Notes: a model not told the origin generated them from the sequence alone. Counted from the stretch's first letter, positions 1-12,027 are shown. The stretch is DNA of 64,000 nt from Euglena gracilis (GCA_039621445.1 CP154957.1:2474504-2538503); one strand, 5' to 3'. Translations and numbers: made by a program.

Positions 1-358
1 CATGCACTCTGGAAAAGAGATTCGGATGTTGAAGTGATAATATTTGTGTTCTTGCTCAGCCTGACCATTTGATACATTACAGATTCTTGCTCTTTGGCTT
101 TCAGCGGAAAGTCAAGGGCTTCCAAGGGATATCGGACGGCAAGTAGGTGAATCTGCTCATGTGGGAGGCCGCCAGTTCTGTTGGTATTGGGATCGCCTTT
201 TGTTTGATTCTTGTTTCTTGCACCATGGCACGCTGGGAAGCTCGGAGGATCTGTCGGATCAATCTGTGGTGGTTGTCTAATGATGTACAAAACTCATCAC
301 CGCGGGGGCAAAGCATCTCCACATGTGGATTGAGAAGTGGAAGCAGCCCAAAAGGAAA
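1..358. other. No recognisable feature
   Basis: Mixed-composition sequence upstream of the first repeat element. Short open frames exist on both strands, but none resembles a family I know and none is flanked by convincing splice or start context. I see nothing to annotate. Confidence 0.4.
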
Positions 359-360
359 TA

Positions 361-575
361 ACGTGACCCCCCCCTATTTGTCACCCCCCCCCCCTAATAG
401 TCGCCCCCCCCTTGGGGGGGGGGGCGACAATTAGGGGGGGGGGGGGTTACCCATGGACCCATGGAAATGTGGGGTGAATTGAGTAACCCCCCCTAATTGT
501 CACCCCCCCCCTAATAGTCGCCGGGGGGTCAAAACGCTCCCAGGGGGGTGCCATAATGGGGGGGGGGGGTCACGT
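361..575. mobile_element. TA-flanked miniature inverted-repeat element
   Basis: The ends are perfect inverted repeats (ACGTGACCCC at the left, GGGGTCACGT at the right), and each is bordered by the dinucleotide TA. The interior is made of C runs answered by G runs, so the whole ~215 bp folds on itself. TA duplication with short TIRs is the hallmark of Tc1/mariner-type MITEs; the superfamily assignment is inference. There is no coding capacity. Confidence 0.65.
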
Positions 576-576
576 T

Positions 577-979
577 ATCCAGACCATAGGACTGCTGTTG
601 TCCATCCCACGCAAGTGTCTTTCCACCATCCACCCTGCTTTTGCAAGTTGAAACAGAAACAGCATCACTGCTATCCCATTCAGCCCCAGCCTTCACTACC
701 AAAAACAATGCAAAATATCCAGCAAAATCTTTGAGATTCTGGATTTCATACGAGAGATCTTTAATTTGACAATCACATCGAAAGTCGTTCGAGAAAAGTG
801 ATCCATATTTTAAATTTGGGAACCGTGGTTCCTATGTTTTGTTTGACAAGAATGGCCCAGATTGTGTCCGGAGAATGGCCCCAGATTGTGTCAGGAGCCC
901 ATGCTCTCTAAGAAAGGAAAAGGGGGGGAAGGGGAAATTGTTTGTACCTTGAAACCGTGTGTTGGGGCTCTGGCTTCAC
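577..979. other. No gene seen
   Basis: AT-richer, non-repetitive stretch ending in a purine-rich tract at about 900-945. Short frames on both strands do not match any family I recognise. Confidence 0.4.
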
Positions 980-1067
980 GCCCGAACCGGCGTTCTGGAC
1001 GCCGGTTCGGCGTTCGCCGGTTCGGAAATTTCTGCGCCGAACCGGTGTCCAGAACGCCGGTTCGGGC
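980..1067. repeat. Long GC-rich palindrome
   Basis: Arms 980-1012 and 1035-1067 are inverted copies. The outer 21 nt are perfect (980-1000 against 1047-1067) and the inner 12 nt carry one mismatch, with a ~22 nt loop. The core word CCGAACCGGCGTTC also recurs inside the loop in part. A direct copy of 974-1000 lies at 2011-2037, so this is a dispersed repeat and not a unique terminator. Confidence 0.8.
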
Positions 1068-1369
1068 GGGAAAACGGCGTCCTGGGGACCGAAAATGAAA
1101 AGTGCCAAAAAGTGTCCAAAATGGTTTGTAGATATGAGGCAATCATATCTGAGCACTTTTTGGGGGGTATTTGGCCAGAAATTGGGGTATTTTGTGCAAC
1201 AATTTCCATTTGGCCAAATCTGGGGATTTTCTGAAATAGAATACCATGCAGCAGGGCTGAAATCTAAGGCCATCTAAAACCCTTGAGAAGGGTTATCGAT
1301 CAAGGGGCAACATGGCAGGTGAACAGTGGATTTTGGAATTTGCGAAAAAGATCCAAAAATCGTAATTCT

Positions 1370-1800
1370 GAAAAAACCCAAGGGGTCCCGCTAAAATTTC
1401 CTAACCATAATTCTGAAAAACCCAGGGGAGGGTCCAACCAATTTTGAAAACACCCAGGGGGGCCAAAATTTCCCAACTGTAATTAACATTTCCCAACAAT
1501 TTTGAAAAATTCCCGGGGGGGTCCAGCCAAAATTTCCCAACCGTACTTCTGAAACTAGCGGGGGCTCCAGCCAATTTTTTTTCAACCGTGTTTGTGAAGA
1601 AACCCAGCCAAAATTTCTGAACCGGAATTCTGAAAAAAGGGGGGATCAAATCCCAACCATAATTCTGGAAAAAAAACCAGCGGGGTCCAACCGAAAATTT
1701 GGCATTGCAAATCTGAAAAAATCTGGGGGGGGTCCAGCCAAAATTTCCCAACCGTGATTCTGAAAAAACCTAGGGGTGGTCCAACCAAAAAAAATTCCAA
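1370..1800. repeat. Degenerate tandem repeat, unit about 47-60 bp
   Basis: The phrase AAAATTTCCCAACCGTAATT, followed by CTGAAAAA, a short G run and GTCCAGCC, recurs about eight times with substitutions and small indels. Open frames on the minus strand through it (rich in W, G and F) are products of the repeat and not genes. Confidence 0.75.
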
Positions 1801-2010
1801 ATCGTTTATCGATTTAATTAATCATTTATCATTTATTAAATTGTAATTCCGAAGAAAAAAAACCTTTTGATTGATGGGTAACCTGGCATCAGACGGATGA
1901 AAACTTCAATCGGCCGATCGACATGGCCATGAGCCCAAAGGATCCCAAAAATGCCCAAAAATGTTCAGAAACTGGGTATTTAGGGCGAAATCCGGCGTTC
2001 TGGAACACGG

Positions 2011-2037
2011 CTTCACGCCCGAACCGGCGTTCTGGAC
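2011..2037 (+). repeat. Second copy of the 974-1000 repeat arm
   Basis: 27 nt identical to 974-1000, beginning CTTCACGCCCGAACCGGCG. Only one arm is present here; the mirror arm is replaced by unrelated sequence, so this copy does not form the hairpin. Confidence 0.75.
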
Positions 2038-2079
2038 ACAGTTTTCGTATCGAAGAAGGCAGAATGGCAAAAAAAAGCT

Positions 2080-2840
2080 TGACAAGAGAGGGGGAGGGTC
2101 ACAGGGGGCGCACCCAAGGTTGACGGCTTGTTTTTTTTAAAACAAAAAAAACATGTTTTTTTTAAAAAATAAGTTTTTTTAAAAAAAAACAAAAAAAACG
2201 TCATGGAGGGTTTGGGGGAAAATTTTTTTGCAATGTTTTTTTGGGGGGGAAAGTGCATTTTTTTATCTCTACAACATTCATTTTTTTGGGTTGAAAGCAT
2301 GATTTTTCGCACCAGAAAACACAGATTGGGAAATGCTTTCACACATTTGAAGAAAAAAAACTTCACAGGGGGTGTTCCCCCCATGACCCCCCTCCCCCAA
2401 CCCGACCTAAGACCCGTTTTGGCCATTTTTTCTGAAAAACTTGGCCGGTGATGCCTAATTTGACAAAATATTCCGGTAGATTTCCTAATTTTCGTTTGGG
2501 GGATTCCTATTTTGGAGCCTAAAAAGGATTTTTTCCCAAAAATTGGTTTTCGGTGATTTCTAATCTGGCCACCGAAAATGTGACCCCCCCTCGTGACCCC
2601 CCCCCGTGACCCCCCCCCTCGTGACCCGAACCACCCGCGAAAAATTTTCTTCAAAAAAATGGTCATTTCGCAAGGAAAAAGGTCAATTTTTGCTTTTTCA
2701 AAAAAAAACATTTTTTTGCATTTTTTTAAAAAAAAACATGTTTTTTTTGTTTTTTTTTAAAAAAAACAAAAAAAACGTCAACCCTGGGCGCACCAAGCCA
2801 ACACTTTTGGGGGCAGGGTCACAGGGGGCGCACAAGGCAA
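2080..2840. repeat. Homopolymer-rich segment bracketed by GTCACAGGGGGCGCAC
   Basis: The 16-mer GTCACAGGGGGCGCAC occurs at 2098-2113 and again at 2818-2833. Next to each copy are long alternating T8-10/A8-10 blocks and a CGTCA-containing word. Between them is G/A-rich sequence with a GTGACCCCCCC cluster at about 2578-2625. It may be an element with complex ends or two related repeats. No gene is evident. Confidence 0.45.
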
Positions 2841-5100
2841 GACAACCAAGCGCACCAAGGCCTCCACTTTCCCGGGTGCTGCAAGCCTTTGGTGGTGTCG
2901 TCCCCGCAACCCCCCTCCCCTGTGAACCCGTGACCCGTCCCGCAGTGACCCGGATTCGGGACCCCAGAAGTTTGAGGAAACGCCAAGTCTAAAGGAAATT
3001 TACAGCATTTTTTGTCCTTTTCGACAATTCTGCAAAGCTGCTGCGAACCCCCATTACTTCCCCCGTGATCCCCCCATGCTGTGGAGTATCCCATAAAGTT
3101 TGTATGAAATGAGATTCAAAGGCGCGTGGTCTTACTCCGAGCGCCTTTGTTTGGGCCCTTGCAGTCTTCAAATGTAGTCTGTACATTTTAGCATTTTAGT
3201 TTGGACTCCAGGAGATGAACGGTTGCATGTGTTTTCTGTCTTTTGATGAGTGAAACGAGAAACTTGTAATCCTAATTTTGAATTTGGGTACAACTGGCCA
3301 CAGAACTTGGAGAATTAAGCAAATTCTTTTTTGGGGGGGGGTATGGGGCCAAAAAAACACGAGAAGAAATATATTGCCTAAGAAAGGCAACCATTTTAAA
3401 TCCTACCAGCATCCATGACGACGCTAAGCTTTGAATGGCTGCCACATCTTGGATACTGGACAGCAACATGAAATCTTGATTGGAGCAAAATCAGTAAAGC
3501 TACAACTGCACAGGTGCGTTAGGCAATCTGCGTTCAAACCTAGCACACTTATTTCAAAGTTCAAAGGAAAAAGACAGCCTTCAATCTCTGCCAGTGTGGA
3601 ATGCGAAATTCATTTCTATTTTAATGAAACGGGTTTCGCATTCATTCTGTTTGTTCCAAAAAACCTTAAAAGTGGTCCGAAAAACCGAAATCTCAAGGGA
3701 GAGGGGCCAAGCTGATGGGGAGGAAGAGGAATTTCCTGCCCTCCCAAGATCAAATGAGCGGGAATGTGAACCAGGACCTCACCACGGGGACTTTTCAAGC
3801 AAAATCAAAATTCTGTTCAAAAAACTGTTAAAATGTTCATATGATGGTTTTTGGGTGGCCAACATTTTGGTGCACGTTGCAGCAACCTGCCCTTTAACAA
3901 CGCAAACGGAACTCCGAACCCAACTCCATGAACCCCAGTCTTAACTGATGGGGGCAAAGTACCCCATACAAGTGGCACCCCTGCCCAAGTTGCTACCCCC
4001 CCCCTTTGGGGCCAGAGGGTTGGGGCTGCCTTTTGAACCTCCCTCTGCCTGGGGTGGCAACCCAGGGTCGTGCCCTTGTGTGGGAATGCAAGTGGAGTTG
4101 CAAGTGGTTTGAAGAGGCTTCAAACCAAACCAACCACGGTGGATGGCCTATGCCAGGGAAAATGGATGTTGTCACCCCTCACTGTGATAGCAAAATTGGT
4201 ACTGTAATAAAAACTGTTCTTTTCTCTTTATGGATGCAGTGGTCCCAAAATGTGATGGAATATCAAAAATTAAAGCCATGGTCCTCAAAGACCGATGAGA
4301 GAAACTTTGGTGTGTGTCTAACATGCAACTTTTCTTTTGAGCCCCAGGGCTCACATGGTCTGACTCTTTGATGACGGGATTGTTCGCTTGCGGCCGAGAG
4401 AACAACAGGGTATAATGAATACAATTGAGGAAAAAATCTTCCAAATTGAGAAATTCTCTCAGAATTTCTCTGCAAATTTGAATGATGAAATGATTTGAGA
4501 GATGGATTGGAAAACGAGCAATGGAAAAAATCACCTTCGTTCAATTTTTTTTCGAAAAATCTGCTTTCTTCAGGTGGAAGACAGGGCTCTTGTCCAAATG
4601 CAAATGAGTCATCCCACCACACGCTTCAGAACACTTTGAGGATAATATCTGGCTTGTTGAAAGAAAAAAATATGCATTTTAGAAAAAACCACCCTGAGTT
4701 TTATGATCCAAACCGCACTTGTTAATTCCTGGGTACCAGCCAAAAAAACAAATTTTGTTCAATTGTCATGCAGACTCTGAACTTGTTCCCATCTTTTTCT
4801 TGCCTATTGACGTGCACAATCATTCACATGCCGTACATCACATTAGCACCATGGAATGCACAAGCCACCAAAATAGCACAAACTGCCTGTTCCTTGAGGT
4901 CACGACCTTCTGTGTGCAATGTTCCACACTCCACTCCATCATGCTCTTGCGACTGCAACAATGCGGGGGCCACATTTGAGTTGAACGATCAAGGGCTTTA
5001 ACGCTGCATCTGGCAAAGGGCGATGTCTTAACTCGGCTAAAATGTGACCAATAAAATAGAGTCCCGCACTTTCCTGCTATTGTGTTTCAGAGGAGTTTCC
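2841..5100. other. No recognisable gene (2.3 kb)
   Basis: Moderate GC, few long homopolymers, no repeat family I can define. Several open frames of 60-120 codons exist on both strands, but they overlap each other, lack compositional bias and show no known domain. An exon of an unknown gene here cannot be excluded. Confidence 0.4.
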
Positions 5101-5104
5101 AAAG

Positions 5105-5232
5105 GTTGTGTTTATGGCAACATGGCTTTGGTCAAAGGCTGTGTTTCTAAACACGGACTTTAGCGTGCCAAAGTCTGTGTTTAGAAAGACAGACTTTGAC
5201 CTAAGTCTGTGTTTCTAAACACGGACTCCGAC
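5105..5232. repeat. Short repeats of AAGTCTGTGTTT with small hairpins
   Basis: The word (A)GTCTGTGTTT occurs several times in ~120 bp, twice inside the near-palindrome GTCTGTGTTTCTAAACACGG. No function is suggested. Confidence 0.5.
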
Positions 5233-5289
5233 CCAGAAAATTGTGTTCACAATATTTGGACCCCGAAACATCCCAATGATTAAAAATAA

Positions 5290-6110
5290 AGGAGTGGATA
5301 CTTTGGGGGGGTCAATTTTAAGGCTTTGGCACCAAGAGAAAATGGACACTTTGAGGGGGGTGGAAACAAATTTTCCAACGGCCATTGTGAGGGAGGGGAC
5401 GCTTTGGGGGGGGGGGGTCAATTTTTGGGCTTAGGCGCCTTTGGCGCCAAGAGAAAATGGCCACTTTGAGGGGGGGAAACAAATTTGCCAAAACGGCCAT
5501 TGTGAGGGAGGGGACACTTTGGGGGTGATGCGGGTTGCGGGGGGGGTTGCGGGGGGGGTTGCGGGGGGGGGGATTGCGGGGGAAAACCCGATTTTCCAGG
5601 TCAAAATTAGGAATCACCAAGTCGCAAAATTTGGATGATGCCACCAAAAATTAGGCATTCCCACACATCAAATTAGGATTTCGGTTCCAAATCGGGCATC
5701 GCCAACCCAAAATTTTGACCCATTTGCCCTGATTGGAGCCAAAAATGTGCACGACAACTATATTTTAACCAAAATTAGGCATCTCCCACCTGAAAGAAAT
5801 TTTCCCAGAACTGGGCCTCCGGTCGGGTTGCGGGGGGGTTGCGGGGGGGGGTTGCGGGGGGGTTGCGGGTGGAACACCCCCTTTGGGGGGGGAGGTCCAT
5901 TTTTGGGCTTTGGCGCCTTCGGAGCCAAGGGAAAATGGCCACTTTGAGGGGGGGGGGGGACAAATTTTCCAAAACGGCCATTATGAGGGAGGGACACTTT
6001 GGGGGAGGGTCAATTTTTGGGCTTTGAACATGACCACTTTGGGGGGGAACAAATTTGCCAAAAAAATTGGCCAGTCTGAGGGGGGGGGGCCTTTGAGGGG
6101 GGGGGTGAGG
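5290..6110. repeat. Dispersed ~110 bp repeat in about four copies plus TTGCGGGG minisatellite
   Basis: A unit reading CACTTTGGGGGGGTCAATTT, then a GGCGCC-type micro-palindrome, AAAATGGCCACTTTGAGG and AAACGGCCATTGTGAGGGAG is repeated at about 5300-5398, 5401-5520, 5881-6000 and partly 5999-6090. Between copies 2 and 3 lie TTGCGGGGGGG minisatellites (about 5529-5583 and 5823-5870). Proline-rich minus-strand frames come from the repeat. Confidence 0.7.
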
Positions 6111-6662
6111 GTGTTTTTTTTTCCTGTCCCAAGTGGCGCAGAGGGTGGTTCCCCAAAAATATCACCATACAAGGTTCATCTGTGGTGCTCATCAACATTT
6201 TGGAGCCTACCAATGGACTCCTGGGTCGGGTGCAGCGCCCAGAGCATTTTCATCAATGTTACAAAGTGCAGCAGGCAAAATGGGGTGTGCAAAAGAAAGG
6301 AGACGATGTAAATCTTGTCATCTTTCACATATGTTCCCCATTTTTAACGGTAATGTTACCACTATTTCGAAAGGATTCTAGTTCGGAAGACCACACACGG
6401 CTGCCAAAATCTGCCAGGCGGCTACATATTCTTATTCCGAGGTTTCCGGCCGTCCCAGATCTGTCCAGGCCGTCACTGGGCCAGCAAGCAGGAGGGGAAG
6501 CAGCAGCGGGATGCACCGCCCCCGCAGCAGCACCCCTCCAGCAGCTCCCAGACATCCAGCAGCGGGTGCAAAGCCACAGGTGACTCCAGCAGCAAGGGCA
6601 GAGCCAGAGGCCGCCCCAGCAGCAGGAGTTTAGCCACAGGCAGCCCCAGCAGCCAAGGTGTA
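6111..6662. other. Unassigned, with CAG-rich tract
   Basis: Unremarkable sequence to about 6480, then a CAGCAG/AGCCACAGGC-like irregular trinucleotide tract (about 6480-6660). No recognisable product on either strand. It ends at the direct repeat CTAACAATGG that borders the large element to the right. Confidence 0.45.
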
Positions 6663-6672
6663 CTAACAATGG

Positions 6673-6915
6673 GGCTCCCGGATCTGGCCTGGGGGGGGGG
6701 GGGGTTGTGGGCAGACCCTAGGGTCTGCCCACGGTCGCCAAAGGTCGCTATGGTCGACCCCCCCCCGAGGCTGTGGAGTGGGCGGCGACCCTAGAAACCC
6801 CTTGTGGGCAGACCCTAGGGTCGACTTAGGGTCGGCCCACCCCACGACCTCCCCCCCCCCCTACAACCCTAGGGTCGACTTAGGGTCGGCCCACCCCACG
6901 ACCTCCCCCCCCCTC
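6673..6915 (+). repeat. Left terminal inverted repeat of the 7.8 kb element
   Basis: Begins GGCTCCCGGATCTGGCCTGG, then a G run and GTGGGCAGACCCTAGGGTCT, itself palindromic around CCTAGG. It then has GGTCGCC repeats and two copies of a block built on AGGGTCGACTTAGGGTCGGC plus CCACCCCACGACCTCC. The reverse complement of 14484-14233 shares the same blocks in the same order. Confidence 0.75.
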
Positions 6916-6959
6916 CAAAGAAAAAAAAATGAAATTTTCGGACCGTTTTTAGGGGACAA

Positions 6960-9100
6960 ATCCTTTCTGTAACCGAGCTGTTTTGGGGGGCAAATCCCTG
7001 TTGTTGCCCAACTGTTGGAGGGCCCCAAAATAACAAAATCCCTTGTGTTACCCACCCGTTTTGGGGGGCAAATCCATTTTGTTTCCCAACTGATCTGCGG
7101 GGCAAATCTGCGGGCCACCTGTTTGAGGGCCCCAAAAATAAAAAAAAATCCCTTGTGTTACCCAGCCGTTTTGGGGAGGCAAATCCCTTTTGTTACTCAA
7201 CTGTTCGAGGGCCCCAAAATAACAAAATCCCTTGTGTTGCCCACCCGTTTTGGGGGGCAAATCCGTTGTGTAACCCAACCGTTTTGGGGGGCAAATCCCT
7301 TTTCTTGCCCAACTGTTCGAGGGCCCCAAAATAATAAAATCCCTTGTGTTACCCACCCATTTTGGGGGGCAAATCCCTTGTGAAACCCAACTGATTTGGG
7401 GGCAAATCCCTTGTGTAACCCAGCCGTTTTGGGGGGCAAATCCCTTTTGTTGCCCAACTGTTCGAGGGCCCCAAAATAACAAAATCCCTTGTGTTACCCA
7501 CCCGTTTTGGGGGGCAAATCCCTTGTGTAACCCAGCCGTTTTGGGGGGCAAATCCCTTTTGTTGCCCAACTGTTCGAGGGCCCCAAAATAACAAAATCCC
7601 TTGTGTTACCCACCCGTTTTGGGGGGCAAATCCCTTGTGTAACCCAACCGTTTTGGGGGGCAAATCCCTTTTGTTGCCCAACTGTTCGAGGGCCCCAAAA
7701 TAATAAAATCCCTTGTGTTACCCACCCGTTTTGAGGGCAAATCCCTTGTGAAACCCAACTGATTTGGGGGCAAATCCCTTGTGTAACCCAGCCGTTTTGG
7801 GGGGCAAATCCCTTTTGTTGCCCAACTGTTCGAGGGCCCCAAAATAACAAAATCCCTTGTGTTACCCACCCGTTTTGGGGGGCAAATCCCTTGTGTAACC
7901 CAACCGTTTTGGGGGGCAAATCCCTTTTGTTGCCCAACTGTTCGAGGGCCCCAAAATAACAAAATCCCTTGTGTAACCCAACCGTTTTGGGGGGCAAATC
8001 CCTTGTGAAACCCAACTGATTTGGGGGCAAATCCCTTGTGTAACCCAGCCGTTTTGGGGGGCAAATCCCTTGTGTAACCCAACCGTTTTGGGGGGCAAAT
8101 CCCTTTTGTTGCCCAACTGTTCGAGGGCCCCAAAATAACAAAATCCCTTGTGTTACCCACCCGTTTTGGGGGGCAAATCCCTTGTGTTGCCCAACTGTTT
8201 TGGGGGGCAAACCCCTGTTGTTGCCCAACTGTTCGAGGGCCCCAAAATAACAAAATCCCTTGTGTTACCCACCCGTTTTGAGGGGCAAATCCCTTGTGAA
8301 ACCCAACTGATTTAGGGGGCAAATCCCTTTTGTTGCCCAACTGTTCGAGGGCCCCAAAATAACAAAATCCCTTGTGTTACCCACCCGTTTTGGGGGGCAA
8401 ATCCCTTGTGTAACCCAACCGTTTTGGGGGGCAAATCCCTTTTGTTGCCCAACTGTTCGAGGGCCCCAAAATAACAAAATCCCTTGTGTTACCCACCCGT
8501 TTTGGGGGGCAAATCCCTTGTGTTGCCCAACTGTTTTGGGGGGCAAACCCCTGTTGTTGCCCAACTGTTCGAGGGCCCCAAAATAACAAAATCCCTTGTG
8601 TTACCCACCCGTTTTGAGGGGCAAATCCCTTGTGAAACCCAACTGATTTAGGGGGCAAATCCCTTTTGTTGCCCAACTGTTCGAGGGCCCCAAAATAACA
8701 AAATCCCTTGTGTTACCCACCCGTTTTGGGGGGCAAATCCCTTGTGTAACCCAACTGTTCGAGGGCCCCAAAATAACAAAATCCCTTGTGTTACCCACCC
8801 GTTTTGGGGGGCAAATCCCTTGTGTTGCCCAACTGTTTTGGGGGGCAAACCCCTGTTGTTGCCCAACTGTTCGAGGGCCCCAAAATAACAAAATCCCTTG
8901 TGTTACCCACCCGTTTTGAGGGGCAAATCCCTTGTGAAACCCAACTGATTTAGGGGGCAAATCCCTTTTGTTGCCCAACTGTTCGAGGGCCCCAAAATAA
9001 CAAAATCCCTTGTGTTACCCACCCGTTTTGAGGGCAAATCCCTTGTGTAACCCAACCGTTTTGGGGGGCAAATCCCTTTTGTTGCCCAACTGTTCGAGGG
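6960..9100. repeat. 112-bp satellite array, first segment
   Basis: The basic unit is 112 bp, made of two related 34-bp subunits (CCGTTTTGGGGGGCAAATCC + CTT...CCCAA) and one 44-bp subunit (CTGTTCGAGGGCCCCAAAAT...). All three share an AAATCCCTTnTGT-nn-CCCA core, so the unit itself arose by internal duplication. Deviant units with extra or missing subunits (GATTTGGGGG variants) break strict periodicity. Translation is open in all minus-strand frames, giving long repetitive open frames that I do not regard as genes. Confidence 0.9.
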
Positions 9101-9695
9101 CATACTTGCAGTTAGTGCGACCGGAAAAATTGTTTCCGTGCGCCGCGACCACCGCGGAGAAAAATTTTTTGTAACCGGTAGTGCCGCGGCAAAAATTTTT
9201 CTGTGCGCCGCGAATGCCGCGGCACTGGTTTATGTGTGCGCCGCGACCACCGCGGAAACTTTTGAAGTTTGTGCCGCGACCGCCGCGGCAATTGTCTTTT
9301 AAATTACTTCCTTTCGGCCCCGTCCCTTGCCTGGCCTCTTTGATACTTTCTCGACCATGGCCGAGAAGGTTATTTGGCAGCAGGGAGTGAACTTTTGTGC
9401 AAGTGTTCTTGTTTGTTTTCACAGATCAGCTTTCACCATCTATCAATCTGATTGTTTCCACCAAAAAATGTTCAGTGTTGTGTTGCTGCCAATACGTTCT
9501 TGAGCTCCGGGCAGAAAATTTTTTATGCCGCAACCACCGCGGAAAATTTTCCCCTTGCGCCGCGACCACCGCGGCAAAAAATTTTGCTTGTGCCGCGACA
9601 GCCGCGGCAAAAATCTTTCTGTGTGCCGCGACCACCGCGGAAATTTTTTTTTTGCGCCACGGCATGAGCGCCGCGGCGCACTAACTACAAGTATG
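9101..9695. mobile_element. 595 bp TIR element inserted in the satellite, 8-bp target duplication
   Basis: The ends are inverted repeats of 19 bp with one mismatch (CATACTTGCAGTTAGTGCG; the right end mirrors it with T for C). The satellite word TTCGAGGG is duplicated on both sides (9093-9100 and 9696-9703). Subterminal regions hold many copies of the small palindrome CCGCGACCACCGCGG and variants, spaced by A/T runs, in both halves. There is no coding capacity. An 8-bp duplication fits hAT-type transposition. It is younger than the array it interrupts. Confidence 0.85.
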
Positions 9696-11091
9696 TTCGA
9701 GGGCCCCAAAATAATAAAATCCCTTGAGTTACCCACCCGTTTTGAGGGCAAATCCCTTGTGAAACCCAACTGATTTGGGGGCAAATCCCTTGTGTAACCC
9801 AGCCGTTTTGGGGGGCAAATCCCTTTTGTTGCCCAACTGTTCGAGGGCCCCAAAATAACAAAATCCCTTGTGTTACCCACCCGTTTTGGGGGGCAAATCC
9901 CTTGTGTAACCCAACCGTTTTGGGGGGCAAATCCCTTTTGTTGCCCAACTGTTCGAGGGCCCCAAAATAACAAAATCCCTTGTGTTACCCACCCGTTTTG
10001 GGGGGCAAATCCCTTGTGTAACCCAACCGTTTTGGGGGGCAAATCCCTTTTGTTGCCCAACTGTTCGAGGGCCCCAAAATAACAAAATCCCTTGTGTTAC
10101 CCACCCGTTTTGGGGGGCAAATCCCTTGTGTAACCCAGCCGTTTTGGGGGGCAAATCCCTTTTGTTGCCCAACTGTTCGAGGGCCCCAAAATAACAAAAT
10201 CCCTTGTGTTACCCACCCGTTTTGGGGGGCAAATCCCTTGTGTAACCCAACCGTTTTGGGGGGCAAATCCCTTTTGTTGCCCAACTGTTCGAGGGCCCCA
10301 AAATAACAAAATCCCTTGTGTTACCCACCCGTTTTGAGGGCAAATCCCTTGTGAAACCCAACTGATTTGGGGGCAAATCCCTTGTGTAACCCAGCCGTTT
10401 TGGGGGGCAAATCCCTTTTGTTGCCCAACTGTTCGAGGGCCCCAAAATAACAAAATCCCTTGTGTTACCCACCCGTTTTGGGGGGCAAATCCCTTGTGTA
10501 ACCCAACCGTTTTGGGGGGCAAATCCCTTTTGTTGCCCAACTGTTCGAGGGCCCCAAAATAACAAAATCCCTTGTGTTACCCACCCGTTTTGGGGGGCAA
10601 ATCCCTTGTGTAACCCAACCGTTTTGGGGGGCAAATCCCTTTTGTTGCCCAACTGTTCGAGGGCCCCAAAATAACAAAATCCCTTGTGTTACCCACCCGT
10701 TTTGGGGGGCAAATCCCTTGTGTAACCCAGCCGTTTTGGGGGGCAAATCCCTTTTGTTGCCCAACTGTTCGAGGGCCCCAAAATAACAAAATCCCTTGTG
10801 TTACCCACCCGTTTTGGGGGGCAAATCCCTTGTGTAACCCAACCGTTTTGGGGGGCAAATCCCTTTTGTTGCCCAACTGTTCGAGGGCCCCAAAATAACA
10901 AAATCCCTTGTGTTACCCACCCGTTTTGAGGGCAAATCACTTGTGAAACACAACTGATTTGGGGGCAAATCCCTTGTGTAACCCAGCCGTTTTGGGGGGC
11001 AAATCCCTTTTGTTGCCCAACTGTTCGAGGGCCCCAAAATAACAAAATCCCTTGTGTTACCCACCCGTTTTGGGGGGCAAATCCCTTGTGT
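9696..11091. repeat. 112-bp satellite array, second segment
   Basis: Continuation of the same array, here in its most regular form: consecutive units repeat at exactly 112-bp intervals with few differences between about 9830 and 10900, suggesting recent local homogenisation. It ends at the CTTGTGT duplicated by the next insertion. Confidence 0.9.
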
Positions 11092-12027
11092 CAGGGTTGG
11101 GCAATTAACCGTTATTATTGGGGTCAAGCGATTAACCATGGTTAACCGGGGGTCAACAAGCGATTAACCAATTTTCGATTAACTGTGCCTTTCCCTCGAT
11201 TAATCTCGATTAACCGCCACAAAAAAAATTCAAAGTGTCCCCACCTTGAGTACCACCCCCCCCCCTTTATTTGAGCACACCCACGGGCCAACGGACCCCC
11301 CAAATGCTCAAATAAGGGGGGGGTCAAATAAGGGGGGGGTCAAAAATTCCTTTAGAAAGCGGGCAAAAGAAATTTTCGGCGCCTTCGGCGCATGAAAAAA
11401 AAAATTCCCTGGACCCAAATGCTCAATTAAGGGGGGGGTCAAATAAAGGGGGGGGGTGGTAGTGTTGTGCACCTTGCCAAATTGGTGCCTGAAAACATCA
11501 TCCCCAAACCAGAGCTTAGACTCTCATTCATTGGATGGATCATGAGCCAAACAAATGAAAAAAAAATGAAAACCACACGGATCTCCGTTGCCGAGTCTAA
11601 TGGGTCAGATAGCCAAGTGCACGTAAATTCATTCGCACAAACATGAGCGCATCAATGGAGCAATCAATAAGGGGATTGCGCAAATCACTGGGGTCACAGC
11701 TTCTTTCATCTGATGACAATTACCACCCCTCCTCCGAAGGGTTATGTTCGGTGTTGCAGTTGAAAATTGCCTCTTTTCCAAAAGGGAGCTTCAATCACTC
11801 AACGAGGTCCATCCCCCACCCGGTGTCTAAGTCCCCAAAGGGTAGAGAAATGTTCCCAAACCCAAGACATCTTTGATTCCTGCAAAAAAAAAGTCGATTA
11901 ACTGGGGGGGCCACAAGCGATTAACCGTTTTTCGATTAACCATGGTTAATTGTCCCCCCCACAAACGATCGATTAACTGGGGGGGTCACAAGCGATTAAC
12001 CGTTTTTCGATTAACCATCCAACCCTG
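11092..12027. mobile_element. 936 bp CAGGGTTGG-ended element inserted in the satellite
   Basis: Terminal inverted repeat CAGGGTTGG at the left and CCAACCCTG at the right, followed inward by repeated CGATTAACC / GGTTAA words in both halves. The satellite word CTTGTGT is duplicated (11085-11091 and 12028-12034), so 7 bp are visible. CAGGG ends are typical of hAT elements, which normally duplicate 8 bp. No transposase is seen; the ~400 bp central part (11470-11870) is unique-looking. It carries another element inside it (11253-11459). Confidence 0.8.
11253..11459. mobile_element. TA-flanked miniature element nested inside the 11.1 kb element
   Basis: Left end CCACCCCC...CCTTTATTTGA, right end TCAAATAAAGG...GGGGTGG, each bordered by TA. 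It lies within an element that lies within the satellite that fills the 7.8 kb TIR unit, so four insertion layers can be ordered in time. A GGCGCCTTCGGCGC micro-palindrome sits in the middle. Confidence 0.6.

Noticed and set aside
7494-8340. Long minus-strand open frames (up to 244 codons) of a repetitive G/P/Q/N/W protein
   Set aside because: They are translations of the 112-bp satellite, open in every minus-strand frame; no start context, no domain, and length tracks the absence of stops in the unit.
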